Source: Xanthobacteraceae bacterium
GTDB taxonomy: Bacteria; Pseudomonadota; Alphaproteobacteria; Rhizobiales; Xanthobacteraceae
Length of the DNA: 64,000 nucleotides
Assembly: GCA_019454205.1 (NCBI GenBank)
Contig: CP075369.1
Location: 1,550,001-1,614,000, forward strand
Direction of reading: 5' to 3'
Shown: positions 1 through 6,966 of the stretch, piece after piece
Position numbering within the stretch: position 1 is the first letter of the stretch
Layout: each line of letters opens with the position of its first letter
The notes under the pieces: model-generated
The model's database searches: none
The model's input: only the letters and a program-made list of their open reading frames with translations
What the model was told of the DNA's origin: nothing
Translations under genes and position numbers: made by a program

Positions 1-249
1 ACGATGCTGTTCGGCTACTTTCCGCTGGAGCGCATTTGCGTGACGCCGCGCGCGAAGCTCGGCTTCCACATGCCGACCGAAAAGACCGATGACGGCAAAT
101 GGATTCCGACCCAGGACGGCGCCCGCGATTTGATGGCGATGTATCCACCGCAAATCCAGCGCTGGCTCGCCAGGAAAGGCGGCCTGAAACCGGACATGAT
201 CTATTTGCGCGGCGAGGAGCTTCGCAAGGTAATCCGGCGCTGCACGTAA
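1..249 (+). CDS. COG3904-like secreted protein, C-terminal fragment
   Basis: The frame is open to the left edge, so the gene probably starts outside the window; the first ATG inside it is at base 4. The 81 visible residues resemble the C-terminal end of COG3904-type predicted periplasmic proteins of rhizobia: ERICVTPRAKLGFH, then a YPPQIQRWL segment and a final LRGEELRKV block. The family is distantly ClpP-like in other members; no catalytic residues can be judged from this fragment. The family assignment is from memory of the conserved C-terminal pattern and is moderately sure. No function is assigned. Confidence 0.65.
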   Translation, partial: TMLFGYFPLERICVTPRAKLGFHMPTEKTDDGKWIPTQDGARDLMAMYPPQIQRWLARKGGLKPDMIYLRGEELRKVIRRCT

Positions 250-256
250 GGCCGTA

Positions 257-1450
257 TCAATGGGCTGCGGCGAAGGCCTGAATCTCGCCGAGCAGCTTTT
301 CCCATGCCGGATCGCCCGGCAGCGGCACATGATTTTCCGTTTCCAGAGTCACAAACTTCGCACCGGGTATCGAGGCGGCCAGCAACCTGCCCTGCGCATA
401 CGGCACCACATTGTCATGCCGCGCATGGATGACGAGAGTCGGCACGCGAACCTGCGAAAGCAAATCGGTGACGTCGATGTCGTCACATGCTGCGCGCAGG
501 CGTGCTGCAAGCTCGCCGGATGTGGCCGCGCGCTGCATCTCGGCAAACCAGCGGATTTGCTCCGGCGTGCCGTTCGGCAAATAGATTGAACTGAACGCAC
601 GCATGAACGCCGAGCCTTCGTCGCCCCAGCCTTGCCGGATCAACGCGAGCAACGCCTTGCCCTTCTCACGGTCGGCGTCGTTTCCGCTGCGGTTTCGTCC
701 CTGCGCGTAGCCGCCATACAACACGAGGCAAGAGACACGCTTCGGATGCCGTACGGCATAGGCAATCGCGGCCGCGACGCCCTGTGAAAGACCCAGCACC
801 GCGAAACGTTCTTCGCTGACGGTTGCCGTCACCGCGTCGAGGTCGCGCAAGAAACCGTCGAACGAAATGTCTTCCACGTCACGGTCCGCAAGGCCGCTGC
901 CGCGTCCATCGTACCGGATCAGGGTTGTGCTCTCCGACAAACGCGAAAACAGCGGCGACCAGATCGGGCTTTGCCAGTCGAATTCGAGATGATTGAGCCA
1001 GTTCGCGGTCTTGAGCAGCACCGGCCCGCTTCCAGAGCGGCCGATGGCGAGGCTCACGCCATCCGGCGCGCGGCAGAAGGTAATGTCCTGCTGTTTCAGC
1101 TGTGTGTTCGGAGACGTCTCCGCCGCTGCACCACCTTCCCGCTTTTCCGTTACGTCTCCGACAAAGCGAATACCCTTGCGCGCGATGGTTTTGATCAGCT
1201 TCTGGTCGCTACCGTTGTCGCCGATTGCATTGCGCGCGGCATTGATGCGCGATGCCATCGCGGACTCGGAAACGATCCGCCCTTTCCAGACATGCTCGAT
1301 CAGGTCGTCCCGGCTTACCACCTGATCGCGGCGGCGGATCAGGAACTCCAGCAGATCAAACACCTGCGGCTCGACCGCGACTTCAGCGCCACCCATCCGC
1401 AACTCGCGGCGCGCGCTATCGAGTACAAAATTATCGAATAAAAACAGCAC
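257..1450 (-). CDS. OmpR/CadC-type winged helix fused to alpha/beta hydrolase
   Basis: Residues 1-100 form a winged-helix DNA-binding domain of the OmpR/CadC type, with the recognition-helix stretch SESAMASRINAARNAIGDNG and a C-terminal wing ending RKGIRFVGDV. After a short linker, residues about 120-397 are an alpha/beta hydrolase: nucleophile elbow GLSQG (Ser222), acid in HARHDNVVP (Asp346) and His374 in ENHVP. There is no membrane segment, so unlike CadC it should be cytosolic. The start is GTG, preceded by GGAAAGG about 10 bases upstream. Such fusions occur in other rhizobia. A regulator whose sensor is a hydrolase-fold domain is the natural reading, but neither substrate nor target is visible. 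Confidence 0.85.
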   Translation of the reverse strand: MLFLFDNFVLDSARRELRMGGAEVAVEPQVFDLLEFLIRRRDQVVSRDDLIEHVWKGRIVSESAMASRINAARNAIGDNGSDQKLIKTIARKGIRFVGDVTEKREGGAAAETSPNTQLKQQDITFCRAPDGVSLAIGRSGSGPVLLKTANWLNHLEFDWQSPIWSPLFSRLSESTTLIRYDGRGSGLADRDVEDISFDGFLRDLDAVTATVSEERFAVLGLSQGVAAAIAYAVRHPKRVSCLVLYGGYAQGRNRSGNDADREKGKALLALIRQGWGDEGSAFMRAFSSIYLPNGTPEQIRWFAEMQRAATSGELAARLRAACDDIDVTDLLSQVRVPTLVIHARHDNVVPYAQGRLLAASIPGAKFVTLETENHVPLPGDPAWEKLLGEIQAFAAAH

Positions 1451-1574
1451 GTTATTGAGACCTTTCCGCCTTTGGAAGATTCAAGCGAATCCGAAGGAAA
1501 AGGCAAGGCAATCTGAAAGCGGAAGAATGCCGCTCCCGGCACCCTGTCACCATCAAAACCCGATGGAGACGGCC

Positions 1575-1820
1575 ATGAACAACGACTGGAACGTGAAGCG
1601 CACCGAAAACGGCGTCATCGACTTCGACCACTATGTGCGTCTGGCCCGCGCCGAGCGCCGTATGGCGAAAACCGAAAGCGTTCAGACCGTAGTGCAGGAA
1701 TCCGGATTGTTCATACGCAGCACGAAAGCTGCGTTGCGCGCCGCGATCCGCTTCCTGACCTTCTGGAATATTCCGGCATTCGGCACCGCGACAGTGCGCG
1801 CTAAGAAACCCGGCGCCTAA
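1575..1820 (+). CDS. small conserved-type hypothetical protein
   Basis: An 81-residue protein. The frame is open further upstream, but ATG 1575 has GGAG six bases before it; ATG 1563 is the alternative. The sequence begins MNNDWNVKRTENGVIDFDHY and has a basic, helix-like middle and a basic tail. No signal peptide, clear membrane segment or known motif is visible. Its stop TAA at 1818-1820 overlaps the stop of the convergent merR-type gene, so the two genes share four bases at their 3' ends. Function unknown. Confidence 0.55.
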   Translation: MNNDWNVKRTENGVIDFDHYVRLARAERRMAKTESVQTVVQESGLFIRSTKAALRAAIRFLTFWNIPAFGTATVRAKKPGA

Positions 1821-2599
1821 CCCGCGCCGCCCTTGCGCGAGGAATCCAGCATCCGCCGGCACTCGCCGAGTTCGTAGAGCGTCGCCTTGAGCAATTGCAC
1901 CGCTTCCGAAGAAAGACGAATGCCGCCTGCTTCATTGCCGTGCACGCGCGGCGCGGCGGAGCGAAGCTGCGGCTCCGGGGAACGCGCCACTTCGCGCGGA
2001 ACCTCCCGCGGCATTTCTCTCGGCAAGTCTCGCGGCAGACGCTGCTCCTCGGCACGCGGGCGAAGCGGCATCAAGGGTTCTTCGCGCTCCGGTGCAGGAC
2101 CAAACTTGCGGAACGGAATAGCCGGGCCGTCATCGTCGAATTGTTGCGGCTGCGGCTTCGGCACTTCGACAACGCGCGGCAATTCCGGCTCGCGCGGACG
2201 CGAAGGCGCGACAAAACTCACGACACCGCCGCCACGGCCGCCGGCGCTAACGCTCTCGACTGCGGCTTCCGCTTCCATATCCGCGTCGTCGAAGTTCACG
2301 TCGCGCAAGCGCGCCGGATCGGTTTCGGCGGAACGGCCAACGGTCTGCACATAGCGCAGTCCCTGATCTTTCAGTATCTGCTGTACGCCGCGAATGGTGT
2401 AGCCCTCGCCGTACAGAAGATGACGGATGCCACGCAGCAGATCGACATCATCGGGACGATAGTAGCGGCGGCCGCCGCCGCGCTTCATGGGCTTGATCTG
2501 CGTGAAACGCGTTTCCCAAAACCGGAGCACATGCTGCGGCAGATCGAGGTCTTCTGCGACCTCGCTGATCGTACGGAATGCGTCCGGACCTTTTTCCAC
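1817..2599 (-). CDS. MerR-family transcriptional regulator
   Basis: The N-terminal 80 residues are a MerR-type DNA-binding domain: FRTISEVAEDLDLPQHVLRF, then the wing KRGGGRRYYRPDDVDLLRGI and YTIRGVQQIL. The rest, about residues 95-230, is low-complexity, acidic then rich in Pro, Arg and Glu, and the last 30 residues form a helical tail. No metal-binding cysteines follow the DNA-binding domain, so it is not a CueR- or ZntR-like metal sensor. It lies 26 bases downstream of ihfA on the same strand. A MerR gene next to ihfA, fabH and plsX is a standing arrangement in Hyphomicrobiales; its target is not known to me. Confidence 0.85.
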   Translation of the reverse strand: MEKGPDAFRTISEVAEDLDLPQHVLRFWETRFTQIKPMKRGGGRRYYRPDDVDLLRGIRHLLYGEGYTIRGVQQILKDQGLRYVQTVGRSAETDPARLRDVNFDDADMEAEAAVESVSAGGRGGGVVSFVAPSRPREPELPRVVEVPKPQPQQFDDDGPAIPFRKFGPAPEREEPLMPLRPRAEEQRLPRDLPREMPREVPREVARSPEPQLRSAAPRVHGNEAGGIRLSSEAVQLLKATLYELGECRRMLDSSRKGGAG

Positions 2600-2625
2600 T
2601 TACCTAGACAGCCCTGTGGGGGCGG

Positions 2626-2940
2626 TCAGCGTTTTTTTGCGTCGCCGTTCCGCCCGTTGATTCGCTGCTTAAGGATATTCGATGGCTTGAAAACCATCAC
2701 CCTCCGCGGCTCGATGGGAACTTCTTCTCCCGTCTTGGGATTGCGGCCTACGCGCTGGCCCTTGTTGCGAACGATGAAGGAGCCGAACGACGAGAGTTTC
2801 ACGTTCTCGCCGCGTGCCAGCGAATCGGCCAGTTCCGTCAAAACCAGTTCGACCAGCGCCGCAGACTCTGTCCGCGACAACCCGACCTTCTGATAGACCA
2901 CTTCACTCAGGTCAGCGCGCGTGATCGTCTTCCCGCTCAT
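2626..2940 (-). CDS. ihfA: integration host factor subunit alpha
   Basis: A DNA-bending protein of the HU/IHF family, about 104 residues from the start MSGKTITRADL. The frame extends seven codons further, but ATG 2940 has a GGGGGCGG element just upstream and gives the usual family length. The beta-arm signature GRNPKTGEEVPIEPRRV with the DNA-intercalating proline is present, as is FGSFIVRNKGQRVGRNPKTG. It should pair with an IhfB encoded elsewhere and act in nucleoid architecture, recombination and sigma-54 promoters. It sits between fabH (upstream) and merR (downstream). Confidence 0.95.
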   Translation of the reverse strand: MSGKTITRADLSEVVYQKVGLSRTESAALVELVLTELADSLARGENVKLSSFGSFIVRNKGQRVGRNPKTGEEVPIEPRRVMVFKPSNILKQRINGRNGDAKKR

Positions 2941-3041
2941 TGCCGCCCCCGCGGTGTCCAACTATCGTACTGATAAATCAGACGTTATTTGCGCTTTCCT
3001 GTCCGGTCAATCGGGGAATTCGCAAAACTTTTACGGGCGTA

Positions 3042-4019
3042 TCACCACCGCAACAGTGTGGCGCCCCAGGTAAAGCCGCCGCCCATCGCTTCGAGCAGAA
3101 CAAGATCACCGGTCTTGATGCGGCCATCGCTCGCCGCAGCAGATAACGCGAGCGGAATCGACGCCGCCGACGTATTTCCGTGCTTGTCCACCGTCACGAC
3201 GATCTTTTCGGGGGCAATTCCGAGTTTCCGTGCGCTGCCGTCGATGATGCGCAGATTCGCCTGATGCGGAACGAACCAGTCGATATCGTTTGCATTATAG
3301 CCCGTGGCCTTAAACGCATCCTCAACCACGTCGGTAATCATGCCTACGGCATGCCGGAATACTTCCTTGCCCTGCATCCGCAAGTGACCGACCGTTCCCG
3401 TCGAGCCGGGACCGCCATCGACATACAGCTTCGCACCGTGACAGCCGTCCGAGCGCAGCTTGGAGATCAGGATGCCGCGATCCTGCACCGTCCCCGGCTG
3501 CTCGGTGCGCTCCAATACCACCGCGCCCGCGCCGTCACCGAACAGCACACAGGTCGTGCGGTCGGTCCAGTCCAGAATACGTGAGAACGTTTCCGCGCCG
3601 ATCACCAGCGCGCGGTTGAAGTCGCCCGAACGCAGATACTGGTCGGCCGTCGCCATCGCAAAGACGAAACCTGAACACACCGCTTGCAGATCGAACGCCG
3701 CACCGCGCGTGATGCCGAGCGCGGCCTGCACCGTCGTCGCGCTCGCGGGAAAGGTCAGATCGGGTGTCGAGGTGGCGAGCACGATAAGGTCGATGTCTTC
3801 GGCTCCCAGCTTCGCGTTGGCGAGCGCCGCCTTTGCCGCGCCGATGGCGAGATCTGAAGTCTTCTCGTCTTTGGCAGCAACATGCCGCTCGCGAATGCCT
3901 GTGCGCTGCACAATCCATTCGTCGGAGGTATCGACCTGCTTGGCGAGTTCGTCATTGGTGAGTGTGCGCGCGGGGAGATACGAACCGACCCCTCGCACCA
4001 CCGAACGGAATACTGTCAC
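3042..4019 (-). CDS. fabH: 3-oxoacyl-[ACP] synthase III (beta-ketoacyl-ACP synthase III)
   Basis: Starts fatty-acid synthesis by condensing acetyl-CoA with malonyl-ACP in the cytoplasm. Thiolase-fold motifs are intact: N-terminal SYLPARTLTNDELAKQVDTS, active-site Cys in LQAVCSGF, His in FVPHQANLRI and Asn in DKHGNTSAASIP. At 325 residues it is the usual length. The start codon is GTG, and GTGA at 4016-4019 overlaps the plsX stop, so translation is probably coupled. Its place behind plsX and before ihfA is the standard alphaproteobacterial order. Confidence 0.96.
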   Translation of the reverse strand: MTVFRSVVRGVGSYLPARTLTNDELAKQVDTSDEWIVQRTGIRERHVAAKDEKTSDLAIGAAKAALANAKLGAEDIDLIVLATSTPDLTFPASATTVQAALGITRGAAFDLQAVCSGFVFAMATADQYLRSGDFNRALVIGAETFSRILDWTDRTTCVLFGDGAGAVVLERTEQPGTVQDRGILISKLRSDGCHGAKLYVDGGPGSTGTVGHLRMQGKEVFRHAVGMITDVVEDAFKATGYNANDIDWFVPHQANLRIIDGSARKLGIAPEKIVVTVDKHGNTSAASIPLALSAAASDGRIKTGDLVLLEAMGGGFTWGATLLRW

Positions 4020-5065
4020 GATGCCGGTGCTCCTGCGGCTTCCGGTGCGGGCATTTGCTTTTCCAGCGCGCCGGAAATCCGGCTGAGCAAGTTGTGGCGG
4101 ACGACGTCGTAGCCGAGATCGAGAGCGGAGGCGAACCCCTCATGATCGGTGCCGCCGTGACTCTTCACTACCAGCCCGTTCAACCCCAGAAACAGCCCGC
4201 CGTTCATTCGCCGCGGGTCCATTTTTTCGCGTAGCACCTGAAACGCGCCACGCGCGAACAGGTAGCCGATTTTGGCGCGTAACGTTCGGCTCATGGCGGA
4301 GCGCAGATATTCGCCAATCTGGCGCGCAGTGCCCTCGGCGGTCTTCAAGGCAATGTTGCCGGAGAAGCCTTCGGTCACGATCACATCGACCGTGCCTTTG
4401 GAGATGTCGTCGCCTTCGACGAAACCGCGATAGTCGAAATCGGGGAAATCGCGCTCGCGCAGAATCTTTCCCGCTTCGCGCACTTCTTCCACGCCCTTGA
4501 TCTCTTCCACGCCCACGTTCAGCAGGCCGACCGTAGGCTTGTCGAGATCGAATACGATCCGCGCCATCGCCGCGCCCATGATCGCATTGTCGACGAGTTG
4601 CTTCGCATCCGCACCGATGGCAGCACCGACGTCGAGCACGATGCTTTCGCCGCGCAGCGTCGGCCATAACGCCGCGATAGCGGGACGGTCGATGCCCGGC
4701 AACGGCTTCAGGCAGAAATGGCTCATCGCCATCAATGCGCCGGTGTTGCCGGCAGACACGGCGACATCCGCCTGCCCCTTCTTCACTGCGTCGATGGCAA
4801 GCCACATCGAGGAATTACGGCGGCCCTGCCGCAGTGCCTGACTGGGCTTCGCATCCATGCTGATCGCGACATCGGTATGGACGATCTGTGCGTTCTTCAG
4901 CCGCTCATGCTGCGCAACCAGCGGACGGATCTGCCCCTCGTTGCCGAACAGCAGAAATTCGGTGTCCGGCCGCCGGTAGTTCGCGAGGCTCGCGCCGGGC
5001 ACGGTCACGGAGGGGCCGTGATCGCCGCCCATCGCGTCAACCGCTATTCGGACCGGTCTGGACAT
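4016..5065 (-). CDS. plsX: phosphate acyltransferase PlsX
   Basis: Makes acyl-phosphate from acyl-ACP for membrane glycerolipid synthesis, working with PlsY. Typical start MSRPVRIAVDAMGGDHGP; further motifs include DVGAAIGADAKQLVDNAIMG, LNVGVEEIKG and VIVTEGFSGNIALKTAEG. The frame continues 23 codons upstream, but MSRPVRIAVDAMGG matches the normal family start; a ribosome site there is weak. The gene ends in a four-base overlap with fabH. The last residues, EKQMPAPEAAGAPAS, form a short disordered tail. Confidence 0.95.
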   Translation of the reverse strand: MSRPVRIAVDAMGGDHGPSVTVPGASLANYRRPDTEFLLFGNEGQIRPLVAQHERLKNAQIVHTDVAISMDAKPSQALRQGRRNSSMWLAIDAVKKGQADVAVSAGNTGALMAMSHFCLKPLPGIDRPAIAALWPTLRGESIVLDVGAAIGADAKQLVDNAIMGAAMARIVFDLDKPTVGLLNVGVEEIKGVEEVREAGKILRERDFPDFDYRGFVEGDDISKGTVDVIVTEGFSGNIALKTAEGTARQIGEYLRSAMSRTLRAKIGYLFARGAFQVLREKMDPRRMNGGLFLGLNGLVVKSHGGTDHEGFASALDLGYDVVRHNLLSRISGALEKQMPAPEAAGAPAS

Positions 5066-5201
5066 GGTTTCGTTGCGGGATAGGCTGGCGGGCTCAGCCG
5101 AATGGATTGAAACTGCCCGGCCCCGCTCCGGCACGGCCGGACAATAGCCGTTCGCGTAGACGGTTCAACCTTCGGCTTGAAATATTTTATATTTCAATAG
5201 C

Positions 5202-5753
5202 TTAAGAAGGTTTCTTGGGACCCGTTTTCAGGCCGGAAAGGGCTTCAAAGGGGCTACGGGACTCGGAGGGCATTTCTTCCTCTCCCGCGGGGTTTTGGAA
5301 CATTGCTCCCGGCTTGCGCGGATACGGGTCTATCGCCAGCACCAGAAACTCGGCCGCCAGCGCACCAAGATCGATCTTGCCGTCGATAATGGGGTCCGGT
5401 TCGTCCTCGCCGCCGCCCTCGTCTTCCTCCTCACCGTCAGCCGGTTTCGTTTCTCCGGCATCCTCGGCAAAGAAAACATCGACCGTCTCAGAGATCGGGT
5501 TGTCGAACTCCTCCAGCGACACCACGCAAGTCTGGCGGACGCTGCCTGTCAGTTCGCCGCTGACATGAACGCCACCGCCTTCTTCCGGCATCGCGCGCAA
5601 ACGCGCCGCGAGCGCGGGAATCGCGGCGACGCCCGCATACTTTGTCAGTTGTTCCCGCAGCGCAGCGTCCGGCGCGAGTTCTACTTCCAGCCCTTCAGGC
5701 GGCAGTGCCGCGACTTCGATGACATGGCTCCAGCCGTGTTCCGCTTCGGTCAT
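5202..5753 (-). CDS. DUF177 (YceD-like) protein
   Basis: A 183-residue protein of the DUF177/YceD family. In Escherichia coli the homologue is linked to 23S rRNA accumulation, and the gene usually sits next to plsX and fabH. The key pattern is present: RQTCVVSLEEFDNPI in the middle and DLGALAAEFLVLAIDPYPRKPG near the end, separated by a very acidic stretch of roughly 25 residues. It is cytoplasmic, without a signal peptide. Its start overlaps the stop of the cytochrome chaperone gene by four bases (5750-5753), so the two are probably co-translated. Confidence 0.88.
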   Translation of the reverse strand: MTEAEHGWSHVIEVAALPPEGLEVELAPDAALREQLTKYAGVAAIPALAARLRAMPEEGGGVHVSGELTGSVRQTCVVSLEEFDNPISETVDVFFAEDAGETKPADGEEEDEGGGEDEPDPIIDGKIDLGALAAEFLVLAIDPYPRKPGAMFQNPAGEEEMPSESRSPFEALSGLKTGPKKPS

Positions 5754-6280
5754 GGGAGGGTCTCCGCAATTTCCGGGTAAACGACGGCTTCATCGGCCGA
5801 GGACGCATGTTTCGCGGCAGCCGCAACGGCATATCGTGCCATTACCGCCGCGCCGGGAGCATCGCTGACGGGCCGACCGAAAACATTGCGCGCCAGCGCG
5901 GCCGCGAGCGCGGCTTCGTCCTTCGCATCCAGCGCCGACTCGTAAGCCGCGGCACGGCCCATATAGGCCTGCGCAAAGCCTTTCATCTTCTTCGGCACCG
6001 AAAGGTCGCCGACGCCGATCTCGCGGAGCGAGGCATCCATATCGAGAAAGAAGAAGTCGAGCAGTTCCTGCCCGATCGCCTTGCCTTCCTCGCCCAGCGC
6101 CGCCAGCCGCCGGTTGGCGAGATAGAGATGCAGCACCACCATATCGAAGCGGGCTTCCAGCGTGTCGGGCACGCCGTGAGAACGATAGAAAACCGGCAGG
6201 CGCGCCTGCGCCACGATAGCGCCATACAGGCGTTCAATGGTCTCGCGCCGTTCGTTCTTGCGCCGTCTGAGCGTGAAAAT
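5750..6280 (-). CDS. ubiquinol-cytochrome c chaperone family protein (CBP3-like), likely ATT start
   Basis: The protein matches the ubiquinol-cytochrome c chaperone family, thought to help assemble the bc1 complex: RLYGAIVAQARLPVFY, GVPDTLEARFDMVVLHLYL, FFFLDMDASLREIGVGDLSV and KKMKGFAQAYMGR. Between 6280 and 6382 the frame has no ATG, GTG or TTG. ATG 6382 lies 8 bases from the divergent bamE start, has no ribosome site and would add 34 unrelated residues. ATT at 6278-6280 has AGGAG exactly six bases upstream and gives a 176-residue protein beginning IFTLRRRKNER, which fits the family. I therefore annotate a rare ATT start; a sequencing error is the alternative. Confidence 0.8.
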   Translation of the reverse strand: MFTLRRRKNERRETIERLYGAIVAQARLPVFYRSHGVPDTLEARFDMVVLHLYLANRRLAALGEEGKAIGQELLDFFFLDMDASLREIGVGDLSVPKKMKGFAQAYMGRAAAYESALDAKDEAALAAALARNVFGRPVSDAPGAAVMARYAVAAAAKHASSADEAVVYPEIAETLP

Positions 6281-6346
6281 GCCTGGCTCCTGGTGGGTTG
6301 GTAGAAGGGAAATCGGCGTTTGCGTTTCGTTTCCGCGCGGGGTACG

Positions 6347-6374
6347 GCATAGCGCGGGGTCGTGACAAGTCCAA
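6347..6374 (-). promoter_or_regulatory. candidate promoter for the cytochrome chaperone operon
   Basis: On the minus strand TTGGAC (6374-6369) and CTATGC (6352-6347) are separated by 16 bases. A transcript would start near 6340, downstream of ATG 6382 and upstream of the proposed ATT start. Read by eye only; single hexamer matches occur by chance. Confidence 0.35.
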
Positions 6375-6389
6375 TCGCACATTAACCAT

Positions 6390-6875
6390 ATGACCGTTCG
6401 GCCTTTCATAACCGCGAAGTCGCGCCGTTTGTCGCCGCTTGCCGGCTTGGCGCTTGCCCTTGCGCTCGGCGCGTGCGCTTCCGACTCGGTTCCCGGTTTC
6501 AGCGGCTTCACCCGTACCTATCAACGCGGCTATGTCCTCGACGAGAAAGCGCTGGAACAGGTTCCGGTCGGCTCCTCGCAGGAACAGGTGCTGCTGGTGC
6601 TCGGCACCCCCTCCACCGTTGCGACCGTTTCCGGCGAAGCCTTCTATTACATCTCGCAGAAGACGCAGCGAACCGCGTTCTTCCGTCCCGAAGTGATCGA
6701 CCAGCGCGTGCTCGTGATCTACTTCAGCCAGGACCGCCGCGTGACGCGCATCGCGAACTACGGCCTGCAGGACGGCAAGGTATTCGACTTCATCAGCCGC
6801 ACCACGCCGACCGGCGGCACCGAGATCACCCTCGTCGGCCAGATCCTGCGCAGCGCCACCACCATCGGCCAGTAA
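6390..6875 (+). CDS. bamE: outer membrane assembly lipoprotein BamE/SmpA/OmlA family
   Basis: A 161-residue lipoprotein with a signal sequence ending in the lipobox LALGAC (lipidated Cys29) and the BamE fold: QRGYVLDEKALEQVPVGSSQEQVLLVLGTP, then a beta-rich part with FYYISQKTQRTAFF and VLVIYFSQDRRVTRIANYGL. BamE is a small subunit of the BAM complex that inserts outer-membrane beta-barrels. It is divergent from the cytochrome chaperone gene and convergent with hppA. No ribosome site is visible before ATG 6390, so a leaderless or short-leader message is possible. Confidence 0.92.
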   Translation: MTVRPFITAKSRRLSPLAGLALALALGACASDSVPGFSGFTRTYQRGYVLDEKALEQVPVGSSQEQVLLVLGTPSTVATVSGEAFYYISQKTQRTAFFRPEVIDQRVLVIYFSQDRRVTRIANYGLQDGKVFDFISRTTPTGGTEITLVGQILRSATTIGQ

Positions 6876-6917
6876 CGCGCGCAGATTTCAGCGAACGCAT
6901 AAAGCGAAAAATAAAAA

Positions 6918-6945
6918 GCCCGCAGGGATCGCTCCCCGCGGGCTG
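6918..6945 (-). terminator. Rho-independent terminator after hppA
   Basis: AGCCCGCAGGGA and TCCCCGCGGGCT form a 12-base stem with one mismatch around a TCGC loop. On the minus strand it is followed by a T-rich run (TTTTATTTT), so it ends hppA transcription; it may also work weakly for bamE. Confidence 0.85.
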
Positions 6946-6966
6946 TTTGCTTGAACGCCTCGCCGT

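Noticed and set aside
5750..6511. Cytochrome chaperone starting at 6511 or 6382
   Set aside because: Both would run into or abut the divergent bamE start without a ribosome site, and add residues unlike the family.
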